Assembly: GCA_033032865.1 (NCBI GenBank)
Contig: JAWHQI010000013.1
Coordinates: 5,890,001-5,954,000 of the forward strand
Source of the DNA: Dactylorhiza incarnata
Lineage: Eukaryota > Streptophyta > Magnoliopsida > Asparagales > Orchidaceae
Direction: 5' to 3'
Length of the DNA: 64,000 nt
In this document: in pieces, positions 23,109 through 34,664 of the stretch
How the letters are laid out: each line of letters opens with the position of its first letter
How positions within the stretch are numbered: position 1 is the stretch's first letter
Position numbers and translations under genes: made by a program
The notes under the pieces: model-generated
Told to the model about the DNA's origin: nothing
Seen by the model: the letters and a program-made list of their open reading frames with translations, nothing else
Databases searched by the model: none

Positions 23109-24595
23109 ATGGCACATAACAAAGAATATTCTAGCACAAGACCTCCTATGTGCAATCTAAGTAAGTTTGCACTATGGAAGGCAAGGATCAGATTGTACAT
23201 GAATTCTATTGATGAGGAAATTTTTAATGTTATTTTGACAGGACCTCCTACACCTACAGCAACAAAAATTGCTGAAGCACCCACAACAAACAATGTTGTT
23301 CCACCACCTGAGTGGACAGATGCACAAAAGAAGCAGAAAAGTGTTGATGCCAAAGCAATGAACATATTGGCACAGACAATGTCTGATGACATTTTCCAAA
23401 GAGTTGTGGAATGCACTTCAGCAAGAGAAATCTGGATCTCACAAAACAATATGGTTGAAGGATTAGCAGATGAAAGAAAGGACAGAAGATCCCACCTTAT
23501 TTCTCAATATAAGAATTTCAAAAAGGGAGAAAATGAAATAGTGGCTGATATGTACAACAGGCTCAGCCTCATAGTCAATGAGCTGAAATCTTTAGACAAA
23601 GTGATCTCCATCACTGAAGTCATTGATAAGATCCTAATGTGCTTCCCCAGCACATGGGACTCTTGGATTTGGCCAATCAAGGAAGCCAGAAGCCTTAATG
23701 AGATCTCCACTGAGAGCTTGTTAGGCAAACTCAAATCCTATGAGCAGCTTATCAAGTCCAGAGAAGCTGAGCAATCTATTTCATCTTCAGCATCCAAGAA
23801 GGAGAAAAGCATAGCTTTCAAGCTACTGAAGAAGAAGAAAAAGCTCCAGGAGAATTGGAGTTCATGAGCCTTCTAGTCAAAAGGTTCTACAAGATGGCTA
23901 GGAAGGATTTCAGAAAGAAGGATTCCAGATCAAGAGAAAAGCCAAGGTATGATAAATCAAGTTCTAAAGAAATAATTTGTTTTGGCTACAGGAAACCCTG
24001 ACACATTCTGTCAGAGTGACCAGAGAATCAGAAGAAGGAGAAGAGAGAAGACAAAGAAGAAAAGAGGCACTCCAGCAAGTCTTCCTCCCACAAACACAAG
24101 CATAAGGGAAGAGGATTTGTAGCTGAAACTTGGAGTGAAACAGAGTCAGAGTCTTCATCCAGTTCTTCTGAAGATGAAGAAGAATCAAATGAAAAAGGCC
24201 AATGCTTGATGGATGTTTATGACTCAAGCAGTGAGTCAGAACTTGCATCTTCATCCAGCTCTTCTGATGATGAAGATGATGAAGAAGGAGAAATTTCTGC
24301 ATGATGGCTATCAATGCCTCAGCAAACAACTCAGATGAAGAAGAATCTGAAGCTGACAGTGATCAGGTAATCTCAAACTTTGATTTTAATTCAATTGAAT
24401 TCAAAGATGAATTCAAAGTTCTTTGCTTAGACTTAATCAAATCTGAGAAGGAAATAATCTCTCTCAGAAATAAGTTGGCTGAAATGAACCAACTAAGTGA
24501 AGAAAAAGCTAATATTAAGAAAGATTTGGCTGCCTCCAGAGAACATATTATTCTCATTGAGAACAAACTATCTGAGGCTAAGAAATTTTAAGAAT
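23109..24595 (+). pseudogene. H: gag (broken)
   Basis: The first frame (23109-23867) reads MAHNKEYSSTRPPMCNLSKF and contains a UBN2-type Copia Gag region: WKARIRLYMNSI, AMNILAQTMSDDIFQRV, AREIW, RRSHLISQYKNFKKGENE. A frameshift near 23850 leads into MSLLVKRFYKMARKDFRKK. The zinc knuckle (about 23977-24020) is destroyed: the second Cys is Tyr, the Gly before His is a stop and the last Cys is a stop. A Ser/Glu-rich stretch follows, and a coiled-coil-like part (24301-24591, e.g. SEKEIISLRNKLAEMNQLSE). Gag would coat the RNA in virus-like particles; this copy cannot make it. Confidence 0.85.
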
Positions 24596-24814
24596 CCCTA
24601 AATGGGAGAAGTATCAAACTGATGGACATCACAGGCACAGTAAATGCCAGATTAAGTGGCAAACTAGGCTTGGGTGCATCATCAAGTGAGCCACCTCTTA
24701 TTAAGAAGAACATACTTTCTACACCAATAAAGTTCATCTCTGCCAAGAGCAAAGAGACAGTATAAGTAAATAAAAACATTTCAAGCAAGGCTGTTAAGAA
24801 TAAAGGAATTCAGC

Positions 24815-24985
24815 AGAATTAGTCGAACAGAGCTCGACGAAATGAATTCACTTCGTCGAACGGAGATCGACGAAATCTTAAGCCAGGCCTTCAGTATAGT
24901 TATCCATCGAACGACACTCGACAAAAGCACTTCACTTCGTCGAACGGCGATCGACGAACTCAGCCCAGTTCGTCGAACAGAAAAT
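24815..24985 (+). repeat. TCGACGAA motif cluster inside the H gag 3' part
   Basis: Several CGTCGAACG-GATCGACGAA pairs within the region that should encode the end of Gag. The same motif family occupies the H LTRs and the 3' untranslated part. Confidence 0.7.
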
Positions 24986-25089
24986 ATACAGAAAATCTGA
25001 AGAATTCTTATTCTAAATAATCTAAGAATCCTTTCACTGAATGGATAATTCCTCCAAGGAGATATCATCCACAAGGTTATACGGATCAG

Positions 25090-25187
25090 CCTGAAATGTC
25101 TTTTATTTTAGAGTTTTGTGGTAATACAAAAGGACCCAAGGTAGTCTAGGTAAAAAAAACTAGTTTATTTTTCCTGTTGTGTAGGTA
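25090..25187 (+). other. H gag-pol junction
   Basis: The gag frame ends GNTKGPKVV, a TAG (25147-25149) where Trp is usual, then V. The protease frame opens only at GTA 25185-25187, after TAG 25182-25184. Between them 25150-25184 (35 nt) starts GTAAAA and ends in a T-rich stretch and TAG. The two reading frames differ. A similar AG-GTA boundary is found in C. Confidence 0.55.
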
Positions 25188-28100
25188 AAGGGCTATCCAA
25201 AATTAACAAAACAATGGTATTTGGATAGTGGATGCTCAAAGCACATGACAAGAAATAAGGCCAACCTGAGCAACTACAAGGCAAAGCTTGGACCTAATTT
25301 GATCTTTGGAGACTCCAACTGTGGACAAACCAAAGGATATGGGAAGATCAAAGTTGGAGAAGTTACCTTCAAAGAGGTAGCTTATGTCAAGGGTCTGAAG
25401 CACAACCTCATCAGCATAAGCCAGTTGTGTGATGAAAGTTATCAGGTAACTTTCAATAATTCCTTGTCTTATTACCAATGATAAAAACATAAATGTCTTA
25501 TCTGGTATTAGACATGGAAATATTTATTTAGTCAATTTTGACTCTGCCAATTCTGATATTTGTTTATTTAATTCTATAAGTAAAACAAATGAATTATGGC
25601 ATAAAAGGCTAGGACATATTAACCTTAGAACTATTTCTAAGCTTTCTACGGACAATCTTGTTAGAAGACTGCCTTCTGGTTCTCACAAGAAGGAAGGACT
25701 CTGCAGGGCTTGTCAATTAGGTTAGCAAACCAAGAGTAGTTTTAAATCTTTATCCAAGAGTGATTCACCTAGGATTTTGTACTTACTGCATTTGGATCTT
25801 TTTGAACCCACTGCAATACAAAGTCTAGGAGGGAAGCATTATTCTCTAGTTATTGTAGATGACATCTCAAGATTCACTTGGGTGTTCTTTCTTAGAAACA
25901 AGTCTGACACCTTCATTGTTGTGACAGACTTTCTCAGGTCCATCAAGATTGAGTACTCTACTCTAGTTACATTGATTAGAAGTGATCATGGCACTGAGTT
26001 TGAATCTCTTATGATGAGAGAATTCTGTGGAAAAGAAGGGATCAGGCAGTGTTTCTCTGCTCCTAAAACTCCTCAACAGAATGGGGTAGCTGAAAGGAAA
26101 AATAGAACAATTATTGAATCAGCAACTACATTGCTTGCTGATGCTCACTTGCCACTCTCTTTTTGGGCAGAGGCAGTGAACACAGCAAATTATGTGTTGA
26201 ACAGAAGCCCGATACATAAGCTTAAGGGTAAAACTCCCTATGAATTACTCAAGAACAAAAAGCCTAAGGTTAACTATTTTAAGATATTTGGCTGTAAATG
26301 CTATGTGCATAACAATGACAAGAAGTATCTAAGGAAGTTTGAAGCAAAAGCTGCTGAAGGCATATTCCTTAGATATTCACTTTCTAGTAAAGCATACAAA
26401 TTTTACAACAAATCTACTCTTAAGATAGAAGAGTTCATGCATGTATCTTTTGATGAGACTAACATGTTAATTGAGGAGAGGAATACCACCTCTACCAAAA
26501 ATACTTTGCAAGTACCAGCTCTATGTGAAGAGCTCAATAGATTGGATCTATAGAAAGAAGATTCTTTACTTCCATAAACTCTAAATCTTGAAGGCAGTGA
26601 AGAAGAAGATCATCCAGATCTTGCTGACAGTTCAAATCAAATGACAGCTGAACAAATTCCCCAAGTGGATACTATTGCTGAACCAACTTCAATTGTTGAT
26701 CACATCACAGTTAGAGATCATCCAATATCCCAAATCATTGGAGATATTTCAGCAGGTGTTCAAACAAGGCATCAACTACACCAAAATCAGAATCACACTT
26801 GTTTCCTATCCCAGATTGAACCTAAATCCATAAAAGATGTAGAATAAGATCCAAATTGGATTCTTGCAATGCAAGAGGAGATCAATCAATTTGAAAGGAA
26901 CAAGGTATGGGATTTGGTTCCAAGACCAAAAGGCCATCAAGTTATTGGCACCAAGTGGGTCTTTAGGAACAAGCTAGATGATCAAGGCAACATAGTCAGA
27001 AACAAAGCAAGATTGGTAGTCCAAGGATATTCACAGGAAGAAGGAATTGAGTATGATCAGACCTTTGCTCCTGTTGCAAGACTTGAAGCTATCAGGATTT
27101 TCCTTGCCTTTGCTGCATTCAAGAAATTCAAGGTATATCAGATGGATGTGAAGAGTGCATTCTTGAATGGAGACATCAAAGAAGAAGTCTATGTGGAACA
27201 ACCACCGGGTTTTATCTCTCCAACTCACTCCCCTTATGTATTTAAGCTTAATAAAACTCTTTATGGTCTCAAGCAAGCTCCCAGAGCTTGATATGAGACC
27301 TTAGCTAATTTTCTTTTAGAGAACGATTTCTGTAGAGGCTTAGTTGATAAAACCTTATTTTTCAGGATACATAAAAATCAAACTTTACTAGTTCAAATAT
27401 ATGTAGATGATATCATATTTGGCACTACTGATTCAAATCTATGCAAAAGGTTTTCTAATCTAATGCAATCTAAATTTGAAATGAGTAGTATGAGTGAGTT
27501 ATCATACTTCCCTAGTCTTCAAGTGAAGCAAACTCCAAATGGCATATTCATATCACAATCCACGTATGCTAAGGAATTAGTGAAAAGGTTTGGTATGTCT
27601 GATGCTTCCACCATGAAAACACCCATGCCCTCAAATGCTGTTGTAGACACTGATGAATCAGGGAAACCTATTGATCAGAAAGTATATAGAGCAATTATTG
27701 GCTCATTACTTTATTTAACAGCAAGTAGGCCTAATATAATGTTTGCTACTTGTATTTGTGCTAGGTTCCAAGTTAACCCCAAAGAATCTCACCTAATTTT
27801 ACTAAAAGAATTTTGAGATATATAAAGGGTTGTCCAAATCTAGGACTTTGGTATCCAACAACATCAGAATTTGAATTAACTGGATTCTCAGATTCTGATT
27901 ATGCTGGATGCAGAGTAGACAGGAAAAGCACATCAGGAACTTGTCAGTTTCTTTGTGATAGGCTTGTGTCTTGGTTCTGTAAGAAACAAACATTTGTGTC
28001 TACATCAACAGCTGAAGCTGAATACATAGCTGCAGGCAGTTGCTTCTCATAGATATTGTGGATACAAAATCAGCTCCTAGACTATGGTATCAATCGAAAT

Positions 28101-28352
28101 AATTCAATTATATTTTGTGACAATACTAGTGCAATATCTATAGCACAAAATCCAGTACTCCATAGTAGGGCTAAACACATAGAAATTAGGCACCAGTTTA
28201 TCAGCGATAATGTGGATAAAAATAAAATTTGCCTACAATTTATTCCTACTGACTTACAAAGACCTGATATTTTCACCAAGCCATTGGATGAAAAGAAACA
28301 TATCTTCTGTATAAATCAGCTAGGAATGATAGATGGAGATTCAATCTGCTAA
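25185..28352 (+). pseudogene. H: pol (protease, integrase, RT, RNase H; broken)
   Basis: Order is Copia-type. Protease: [12 protein letters not shown] (active-site Asp near 25221). Integrase: ELWHKRLGHINLR and CRACQLG (zinc region, with a stop after it), [19 protein letters not shown], then [62 protein letters not shown] and IYVDDIIFGTTD. RNase [48 protein letters not shown]. At least one frameshift lies between 25481 and 25777 and one near 27800. Stops include TAG 26551-26553, TAA 26845-26847 and TGA 27289-27291 (Trp to stop), plus one after GSCFS. Catalytic residues are largely preserved, but the protein cannot be made. Confidence 0.9.
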
Positions 28353-28379
28353 AATTAAATTTTCTACTTATCCCATCTC

Positions 28380-28500
28380 TTCATCGAACTGAGATCGACG
28401 AAATTGAGTCGTTCGTCAAACAGAGATCGACGAAGTCATCTAGATCGTCGAACCGAGATCGACAAAAATTTATTTATCATCGAACCCAGTTTTGATGAAG
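28380..28500 (+). repeat. TCGACGAA motif cluster just downstream of the H pol
   Basis: Four GAGATCGACGAA-type copies with ATCGTCGAAC inversions, starting about 30 bp after the pol stop. This is the same relative place as the array of C at 54000-54155. Confidence 0.75.
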
Positions 28501-29251
28501 CTTTTGTTACTGATCTGTCATTATAATCAAATATTTTAACTGAAAGCCTACAAAAATTGCTTCTCTTCCAGTTCCTTTGCACTTGATCTCTACTTTATAT
28601 TTCAGGAACAATAGCAATATAATGATTGCATCCTTCCATACCTCCTCAAATGTCCCTTCTTCTAGGGGCCTAGCTCCAAGTCTTCCTGAAACTAGGCAGG
28701 GGGAGATGTATTGAAGAAGCTCCTTGTTGTCAGGGGGATATACTTTCCTTTTTGACAGGGGGAGATGTTTTGAAGAAACTCCTTTATGATAGGGGGAGTT
28801 GTTTTCTAAAGATGCTCCAGTTTCAAGAGGAAATGTTGTATGAAGAAGCATGTTTTCAGTTCTTGAAAAAGCTCACAGCAGTTTGCAGATTTAGGGGGAG
28901 ATGTTGCAGATTCAGTTATGACAGATTCAAATTCAGATTGGTAGCAAAGCATGTTCAGATTATAAGCTACAGTTCAGATCAACAAATTCAGAAAGCTGAA
29001 ATATAACAGATACAGTTCAGATCAACAATTCAGAAAGCTGAAGGAAATGTCAGAATTCAGAGAAAGATCAAAGGTTTTATTTATTTGTATTTATGTATTT
29101 GTTTTCAATGTAATCTTCGAAACCCAGAGTATCATATTTTATATCTGATGAAATATTTAAAATCTATCATATATATATGCTTTGTTGTTTTGTTATTTGT
29201 TTTATTATTCAAATTTTGTCAAATAGTGTCCTAACCCAAATAGGGGGAGAT
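28501..29251 (+). other. H 3' untranslated region with purine tracts and PPT
   Basis: No 3' ORF survives. PPT-like tracts containing GGGGGAGATG or close variants occur near 28699, 28731, 28758, 28791 and 28892. The true PPT (AAATAGGGGGAGATTG) ends at 29251. Parts around 28696-28800 are a diverged tandem duplication (TTGAAGAAGCTCC and TTGAAGAAACTCC). Confidence 0.75.
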
Positions 29252-30841
29252 TGTTGGAACAACCCTATTACTGATTTGGGTTAGGATCACTATCTGTTTA
29301 TTAGGACAAAGTTGACCCCATTGTATAGTCTTATGGGTCAAGGTTTTTAGCTGATAGATCTTATGAAAAGATAAGTTTTCTGCGTTCGACAAACTCCATA
29401 CTGCGTTCGATGAACTCAATCTTGCATTCGACGAACGACATGCTCCTGCATTCGATGAACTTGGCTCATCTCAGCGGTTGTTGAACCTCATCTCAGCGGT
29501 TGATGAATCTCATCTCAGCGGTTGAAGAAAGCTCATCTCAGCGGTTGTTGAACCTCATCTCAGCGGTCGATGAACCTCGTCTCAACGGTTGACCAAGTCT
29601 CAGCGGTTGACCAAGTATCAACATTCGACCAAGTCTCAGCGTTCGATGAATTGGTTCAGATCGACGAAAGTTCTTCTCAGTTCGACGAACTAAGTTCTTC
29701 CGGGCAAATTTAGCAGTTAATCTTTCAGTTCGACGACCTCCAGCTTGAGATCGACGAACTCCAGATTGTGTTCGACGAAATTTGTTCAGATCGATAAATT
29801 CCTATTTCAGTTCAGAAATTTCAGACAGATTATGTTTATTTCAATTCCTTGAACTCAATTCTCAGCAACGAATCTATTCTCTTATTTCGTAAAGAGGCCG
29901 TTGACATTTAATGGAAAAGGACGCTTTCATGGAAAAGGAAAAGAAAATAAAGCATGTCAGATTTACATTTCCCATTATATCTATTCAGATTATTTTATTC
30001 CTTAAATCAAGGGATTTGAATTTCAAATCAGTCAGAGATATATTATGAAAAAGAAAATAAGGAAGAAGATATACAGTTTTTCACGACAAATTACAAAACA
30101 GAACATTACAGAAAAAGTACAGGAAAAAGAAAGAAGAAGAAGACATACAGTATTATCTTTCATTACAGAAGAACAACAAGAAAAGAAAATAGAATGAGAA
30201 AATAGTTGAGAGGAAGAATTAAGAAAATATACAGAAAAATCTTTACAGTCTTCATCTTCTTTAAGCAGAACCCTCATTCACTGAGAACAACATCAACACC
30301 TTCTCTCAGTATTTCTGCTGCAAGTTCAGATCTTCAAAAGAGCAACAAATAATCTGAGAAACATTTGTCTCTCAGATTTATCAGCTATCAGGAAGATACA
30401 AGAAATCTCTTTCAAGTGAAAGCTCCATCCTCAAGCTGTCAACAAATTTCAATCAGACAGAGGAGCTATACAACATCATTCCACTAGAGTCTTCTCTCAG
30501 ATTACTGACAGAGAAGAACATCTAAACTCTCTTTATCCCCTCTTGTACAGGGTTATAACTCCCTTCAAAAGTTAACCCATTGGTGGTAGGGCACCTGAAC
30601 AAAAACCTGTGGTTTGGTTAGAGCACCTAATCAAAAGCTCACTGGTGATTTGGACACCTGATCAAAAATCCATTGGTGATAGGACAGAGAAGAACATCTA
30701 AAGCTCACCGGTGTTTTATAACTCACTCAATACACATATAAGTATCACTATTTTAATTCCGCTATAAAAATAAGTGAAAACTTTATAATACTCTATTCAC
30801 CCCCCCCTCTAGAGTAAATCTAAGATCTAACCTCACTTTCA
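29252..30841 (+). mobile_element. H 3' LTR
   Basis: 1590 bp. Relative to the 5' LTR it lacks a segment near 29875 and one near 30690, and it has only 8 C in the poly-C run where the 5' LTR has 23. CTCCA at 30842-30846 is the right target duplication. Confidence 0.9.
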
Positions 30842-30846
30842 CTCCA

Positions 30847-31584
30847 CGACTCCCAAATTCCAGTGCTTCGTGCCATATCATATAGTGGAAGGTTCAGAGA
30901 GATACTCCCCCAAATCCATGAAGGCTTAAGGAGATCCGTGGAGAAGATTTCAACACTCATCATCATCGTGACGAAAGACCGCATCGACTACGATCATACT
31001 CTGCGGTTCTTCGTCTACTTCCCCAAGAGATCCATATAGTGAGTTTTATATTATTGTTATTTATTTCTCATCTTTTCTTGTAAACGTTTAGTGAACTCGC
31101 CTCGTGTTGGTGACTAGGTTTGGGTAGGACTTAGGGCAGAAATTTGCCTCGAGTTGGCGAGTAGATCTAGGTTAGGTCTAGGGGGAGCTCGAGGCCATAT
31201 CTGGGGAAGGGTTGGCTAGAGCGGCTTGAGGCTGTATCTGGGAAAGGATCAGCTAAAGCCAATCGGTTCGTGGGGATACAAATAGGTATAGAAAACATAA
31301 AGAGTCTTTCATATTTCGCCTTGATTTCTAGCGTCATTGAAATCGAATTTTGTAATCAATTTTATTAATAATAATCATGTCACTCTTTGTGTAATAAAAT
31401 TGATTTGATCTTTATTTCTCTAAATTGTTTATTATCCTCTCCTTCATTATAAAACAATTTATATCCTTATTCAAAATCACTATTTTGATCTCTTATTGTT
31501 TCAAGTATTCCAAAATATAAGAAAAAGTTTTAAAACCCGTATTCACCCCCCCCCCCCGCTCTAAGGGCGCCTACCGATCTAACA
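30847..31584 (+). mobile_element. A2 5' LTR, second part
   Basis: Continues the A-family LTR (compare 2415-3074), from CGACTCCCAAATTCC to CCGATCTAACA. A run of C precedes CGCTCTAAGGGCGCC. The full LTR without H would be about 1.26 kb, longer than A1 mainly because of the larger motif array and a local insertion near 31400-31490. Confidence 0.88.
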
Positions 31585-31600
31585 AGTGGTATCAGAGAGG
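31585..31600 (+). other. Primer binding site of A2
   Basis: AGTGGTATCAGAGAGG right after the LTR; TGGTATCAGAG matches initiator Met tRNA, as in H and C. Confidence 0.88.
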
Positions 31601-31632
31601 TTTTAATCCAAACGGCTTAACAACCGGGAATA

Positions 31633-33053
31633 ATGACATCTCATGATCTCCCTTCTACTAGTGGGATAAATTTTTATGAAGAAGAAAAATCTCTTAAACC
31701 ACCTTTATTTGAAGGAAGAAATTATAAAGGATGGAAAATAGTAATGGAAAATTTCTTAAAGCTTTAGATGAGAAAGTTTGGAATATTACTATTAAAAAAC
31801 CACCTAGCGTATTAAATAAAAACGAAATAGTTTTAAATGCAAAATCTATGAATAGTCTATTTTGTGTGTTAGATCAAAATATTTCCAAACTCATTCATAC
31901 TTTTCCTACTGCATACGAGATGTGGAATTTTCTTGAGATAACTTATGATTCTCCATCTACAGGTATAAAACAAACGCAAGAATTGGAGAACATAAAAGCT
32001 TGCACAGGTGTTCAAGAAAGCTCCTCACATGATGAATCCATAGAATGCATATCTAGCATAAGGGAAGATGAAAACTCATCCATGGAAGAGGAATGTAATA
32101 ATGATGAAAAAGGAACTTCATGTTCAAACCAAACCTCATCCACAAGCGTTGTAAGGTAATCAAAATCGCTTATCATTTGTAATTCAATTTCTACGCTACA
32201 ATTGCTACAAATTACTAAACGTAAGATTAATAAATTAAAAAGGGTTAATGCAAAACTACATTTAGAAAATAAAACTTTGAAGGCAAATGTGAATGTAGAA
32301 TCCAAAAAGGATGTGTTTGAATCTCCATCATGCTCTTTAATTGAAATTTCAAAGCCGTGTTTTGATTGTTATAATATAAAAGAAAAATTCAAGGATTTTG
32401 AAAAAGAACTTTTAATTTCAAAAGAGCTTAATGAAAAATTAGTAAATGAAAATAATATTTTATTTAATAAACTAGAATCATTAAAACTATTTGTGGAAAA
32501 TTTTATAAGTACTAAAAAATCTTTTATTTCTATTTTATCATCTAACATATGTAAGACTTCTACTAGTATTATAAAATCTATTAAAAATGCACCTATTAGA
32601 ATATTTAATCATAAAAGCATTATGGAATCTAACCCTCATTATATATCTCCCAAATTAATTTCATATGTGGACAAATTTCCTATGAAAAATAATTTCAAAA
32701 GTCATTATTATTCTAAGTCTAATTTTAATGAATATGGAAATTTGATGCATAATATTAAATCAAAATATGAATGGAGACCCAAAATGAAAAATGAAACATT
32801 AACTCCACTTGAAAGAATTCATTCATTTTTGTCTCCTCAAAAATATCATGCTATATTTTGGTGCCCAAAGGAACCATTACACTTGGTTCCCTTTGGATAC
32901 CCAAATTTCTTATCTACTAGTATCATTCATTTGCATGAAGTAGAAATAAATCAAAATGAATTACAAAATACTCTACTTCATGATATGCCTAATGTTCCAT
33001 TTTATTTTTTTGTTCTCTTTTTTAACAAATCATGTCATGGTCATCTAATATAA
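31633..33053 (+). pseudogene. A2: gag remnant without pol
   Basis: ATG at 31633 opens MTSHDLPSTSGINFYEEEKS, then PPLFEGRNYKGWKI, the usual N-terminal Copia Gag pattern. A frameshift near 31730 leads to FLKALDEKVWNITI, AKSMNSLFCVLDQNISKLIH and AYEMWNFLEITYDS. This resembles UBN2-type Gag but jumps directly into a Ser/Glu-rich segment that ends at 32159. A third frame (32202-33053) holds a helical part (KINKLKRVNAKLHLENKTLK, KFKDFEKELLISKELNEKLV). No zinc knuckle, protease, integrase or RT follows, and the element goes straight to its 3' region. It is best read as a non-autonomous derivative that depended on a related SIRE-like element. Confidence 0.75.
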
Positions 33054-34437
33054 TATTTGAAATTTGTCTTTGTCCCCTAAAACCTAAATGAAGTTTACAA
33101 ATCAATGTAAATCAAAAGTAAAAGTCAGATTTTCATTTATAAATGACCAATCTATTACTATTAAAATCATTGCCTATAAATATCTTATAGTATTCATATA
33201 AACTGAACTATAAATTTGCTATAAGATATTTTAATTAAATCAAGTTATTAGGCTATTAAGTATTTTAGCCTTCATCAACAAATTTGGAGAATTATCATGT
33301 AACAATGTGTGGACATCCTCTCAAAAACTCTTTAAAACACACGAATCATAATTTGGGTTTTGACGTCATGAGTTAAAATTTAACTTCCGCAAATTTTTGT
33401 ATTTTCTACAAAAATTTTCACTATATTAGATAGGTCTTATATTGCTCAGTCATAATTAAGTGAAATCGGAAATAAAATCGAAGGAAATTCGGGCCAAATA
33501 CTCACAATAAGCATTCTCTGTGAGCTAACGCAGGCGCTAGGACCTAACGTCGGCGCTAGCTCAAGTGTCCGATTTTCTGTAATTTTAAAATTCTGAAAAA
33601 TCACTAAAAATATTTTATTTTATATGTACTACTCATTTGTGCATTTCTGCTTATAATTGATTTTTGAAAAATTAAAATATAAAATTACAAAAGCCAAATT
33701 ACAAAAAATATTTTTCTTTGGTTATTTGGTTGACTTCAATTTCTATATGCAAAAATCAACTACAAAAATATAAAACAAAAACAAGAATCAAAGATTATTT
33801 TTTTTAACTTAAATTTTCTATTTACATGTATCTTGCGAAAGGGAGATTTGGGCTATCATCCCATCACATATCCTAGTACCGAGCGAACCTCTCACAGGGT
33901 AGACCTCAGGAAGTTCAAGATCAATCTTATGAGTTTAAACTTTAAATCAAAATTATTCTTCAAAATATCAAAAATACTGTATGGACTTCATTGAAAATCA
34001 AGCATGATTTAACCCATCATTTAGACGTTCTACAATGTTACAATTCATTCCTTCAAACTACTTTGAACATTGTTTTTATCATGCTTTGATATATCTACTC
34101 ATTTGTGCATCAAATTGTATTGTAAAAGTTGTGTAGAACTAAGCTTAGCATGCCTCTAAGTATGAGTAAATGTTTTATAGTTAACAATGATACTCATTCA
34201 CTCACTTATTTTGGCAAAGTTTACATATGCTTTTAATCTAAGAATGTTTGCTTGTGTATTGTAATTGTACAATGAATTAAAATTTGCACAAGTATTTTAT
34301 CTACACTACATTTATTTGCACTCTTAAAAATTAAGAAAAGTGGTTGTACTTTCATAATTCAATTGGTTTGCAAAGCAAGTGTAATCGGAGAACTTTGTAC
34401 AAAAAAAACATGAAATAAATTGAAAAAGATAACTCCA
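33054..34437 (+). other. A2 internal non-coding region
   Basis: About 1.4 kb, very AT-rich, with no supported frame. It holds a short CG-rich motif cluster at 33517-33566 and a GC-richer patch at about 33835-33920 (GGGCTATCATCCCATC, CTAGTACCGAGCG). Nothing else is recognised. Confidence 0.5.
33517..33566 (+). repeat. Motif cluster of the CGCCGGCG type inside A2
   Basis: GCTAACGCAGGCGCTAGG and CTAACGTCGGCGCTAGCTC, diverged copies of the motif that fills the LTRs of A and G, here in the internal region. Confidence 0.6.
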
Positions 34438-34498
34438 CCAAGCACTACTTGAACCTCCTGATAAGTCTTAATAAGCGTTGTGAGGTTGAGCACCTTGG
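34438..34498 (+). other. Hairpin a of A2
   Basis: CCAAG-CACTA-CTTGAACCTC, loop CTGATAAGTCTTAATAAGC plus GTTGT, then GAGGTTGAG-CAC-CTTGG. AACCTC pairs with GAGGTT, with CTT/GAG (one wobble) and CCAAG/CTTGG outside. It corresponds to 1-43. Confidence 0.65.
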
Positions 34499-34603
34499 AA
34501 AGATTAGTAAAGTGTCTTATGCAAACCTTCATTAAAAAAATCACTTATTCTTAAGTACACCGGATAAAAAAATTGATATTGAAAAATAAAATTGTGTGAT
34601 CCC

Positions 34604-34664
34604 CCAAGCACTACTTTGCACCCTGATAAGTCTTAATGAGCATTGTGTGTGCAAAGCACCTTGG
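34604..34664 (+). other. Hairpin b of A2
   Basis: Same outer stem, interior loop and loop sequence as hairpin a, but the inner stem is CTTTGCAC/GTGCAAAG. It lies about 106 nt downstream of hairpin a and corresponds to 158-218. Confidence 0.68.

Larger units (their letters stand above)
21260..30841 (+). mobile_element. H: SIRE-like Copia element inserted in the A2 LTR
   Basis: Complete structure: 5' LTR 21260-23006, initiator Met tRNA PBS, gag, protease, integrase, RT, RNase H (Copia order), purine tracts and PPT, 3' LTR 29252-30841, and target duplications CTCTA/CTCCA. The coding part is broken by stops and frameshifts. The LTRs differ by several deletions (1747 and 1590 bp), so H is older than C. 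The IYVDDIIFG box and TTGGTATCAGAG PBS fit the SIRE group (inference). Confidence 0.9.
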
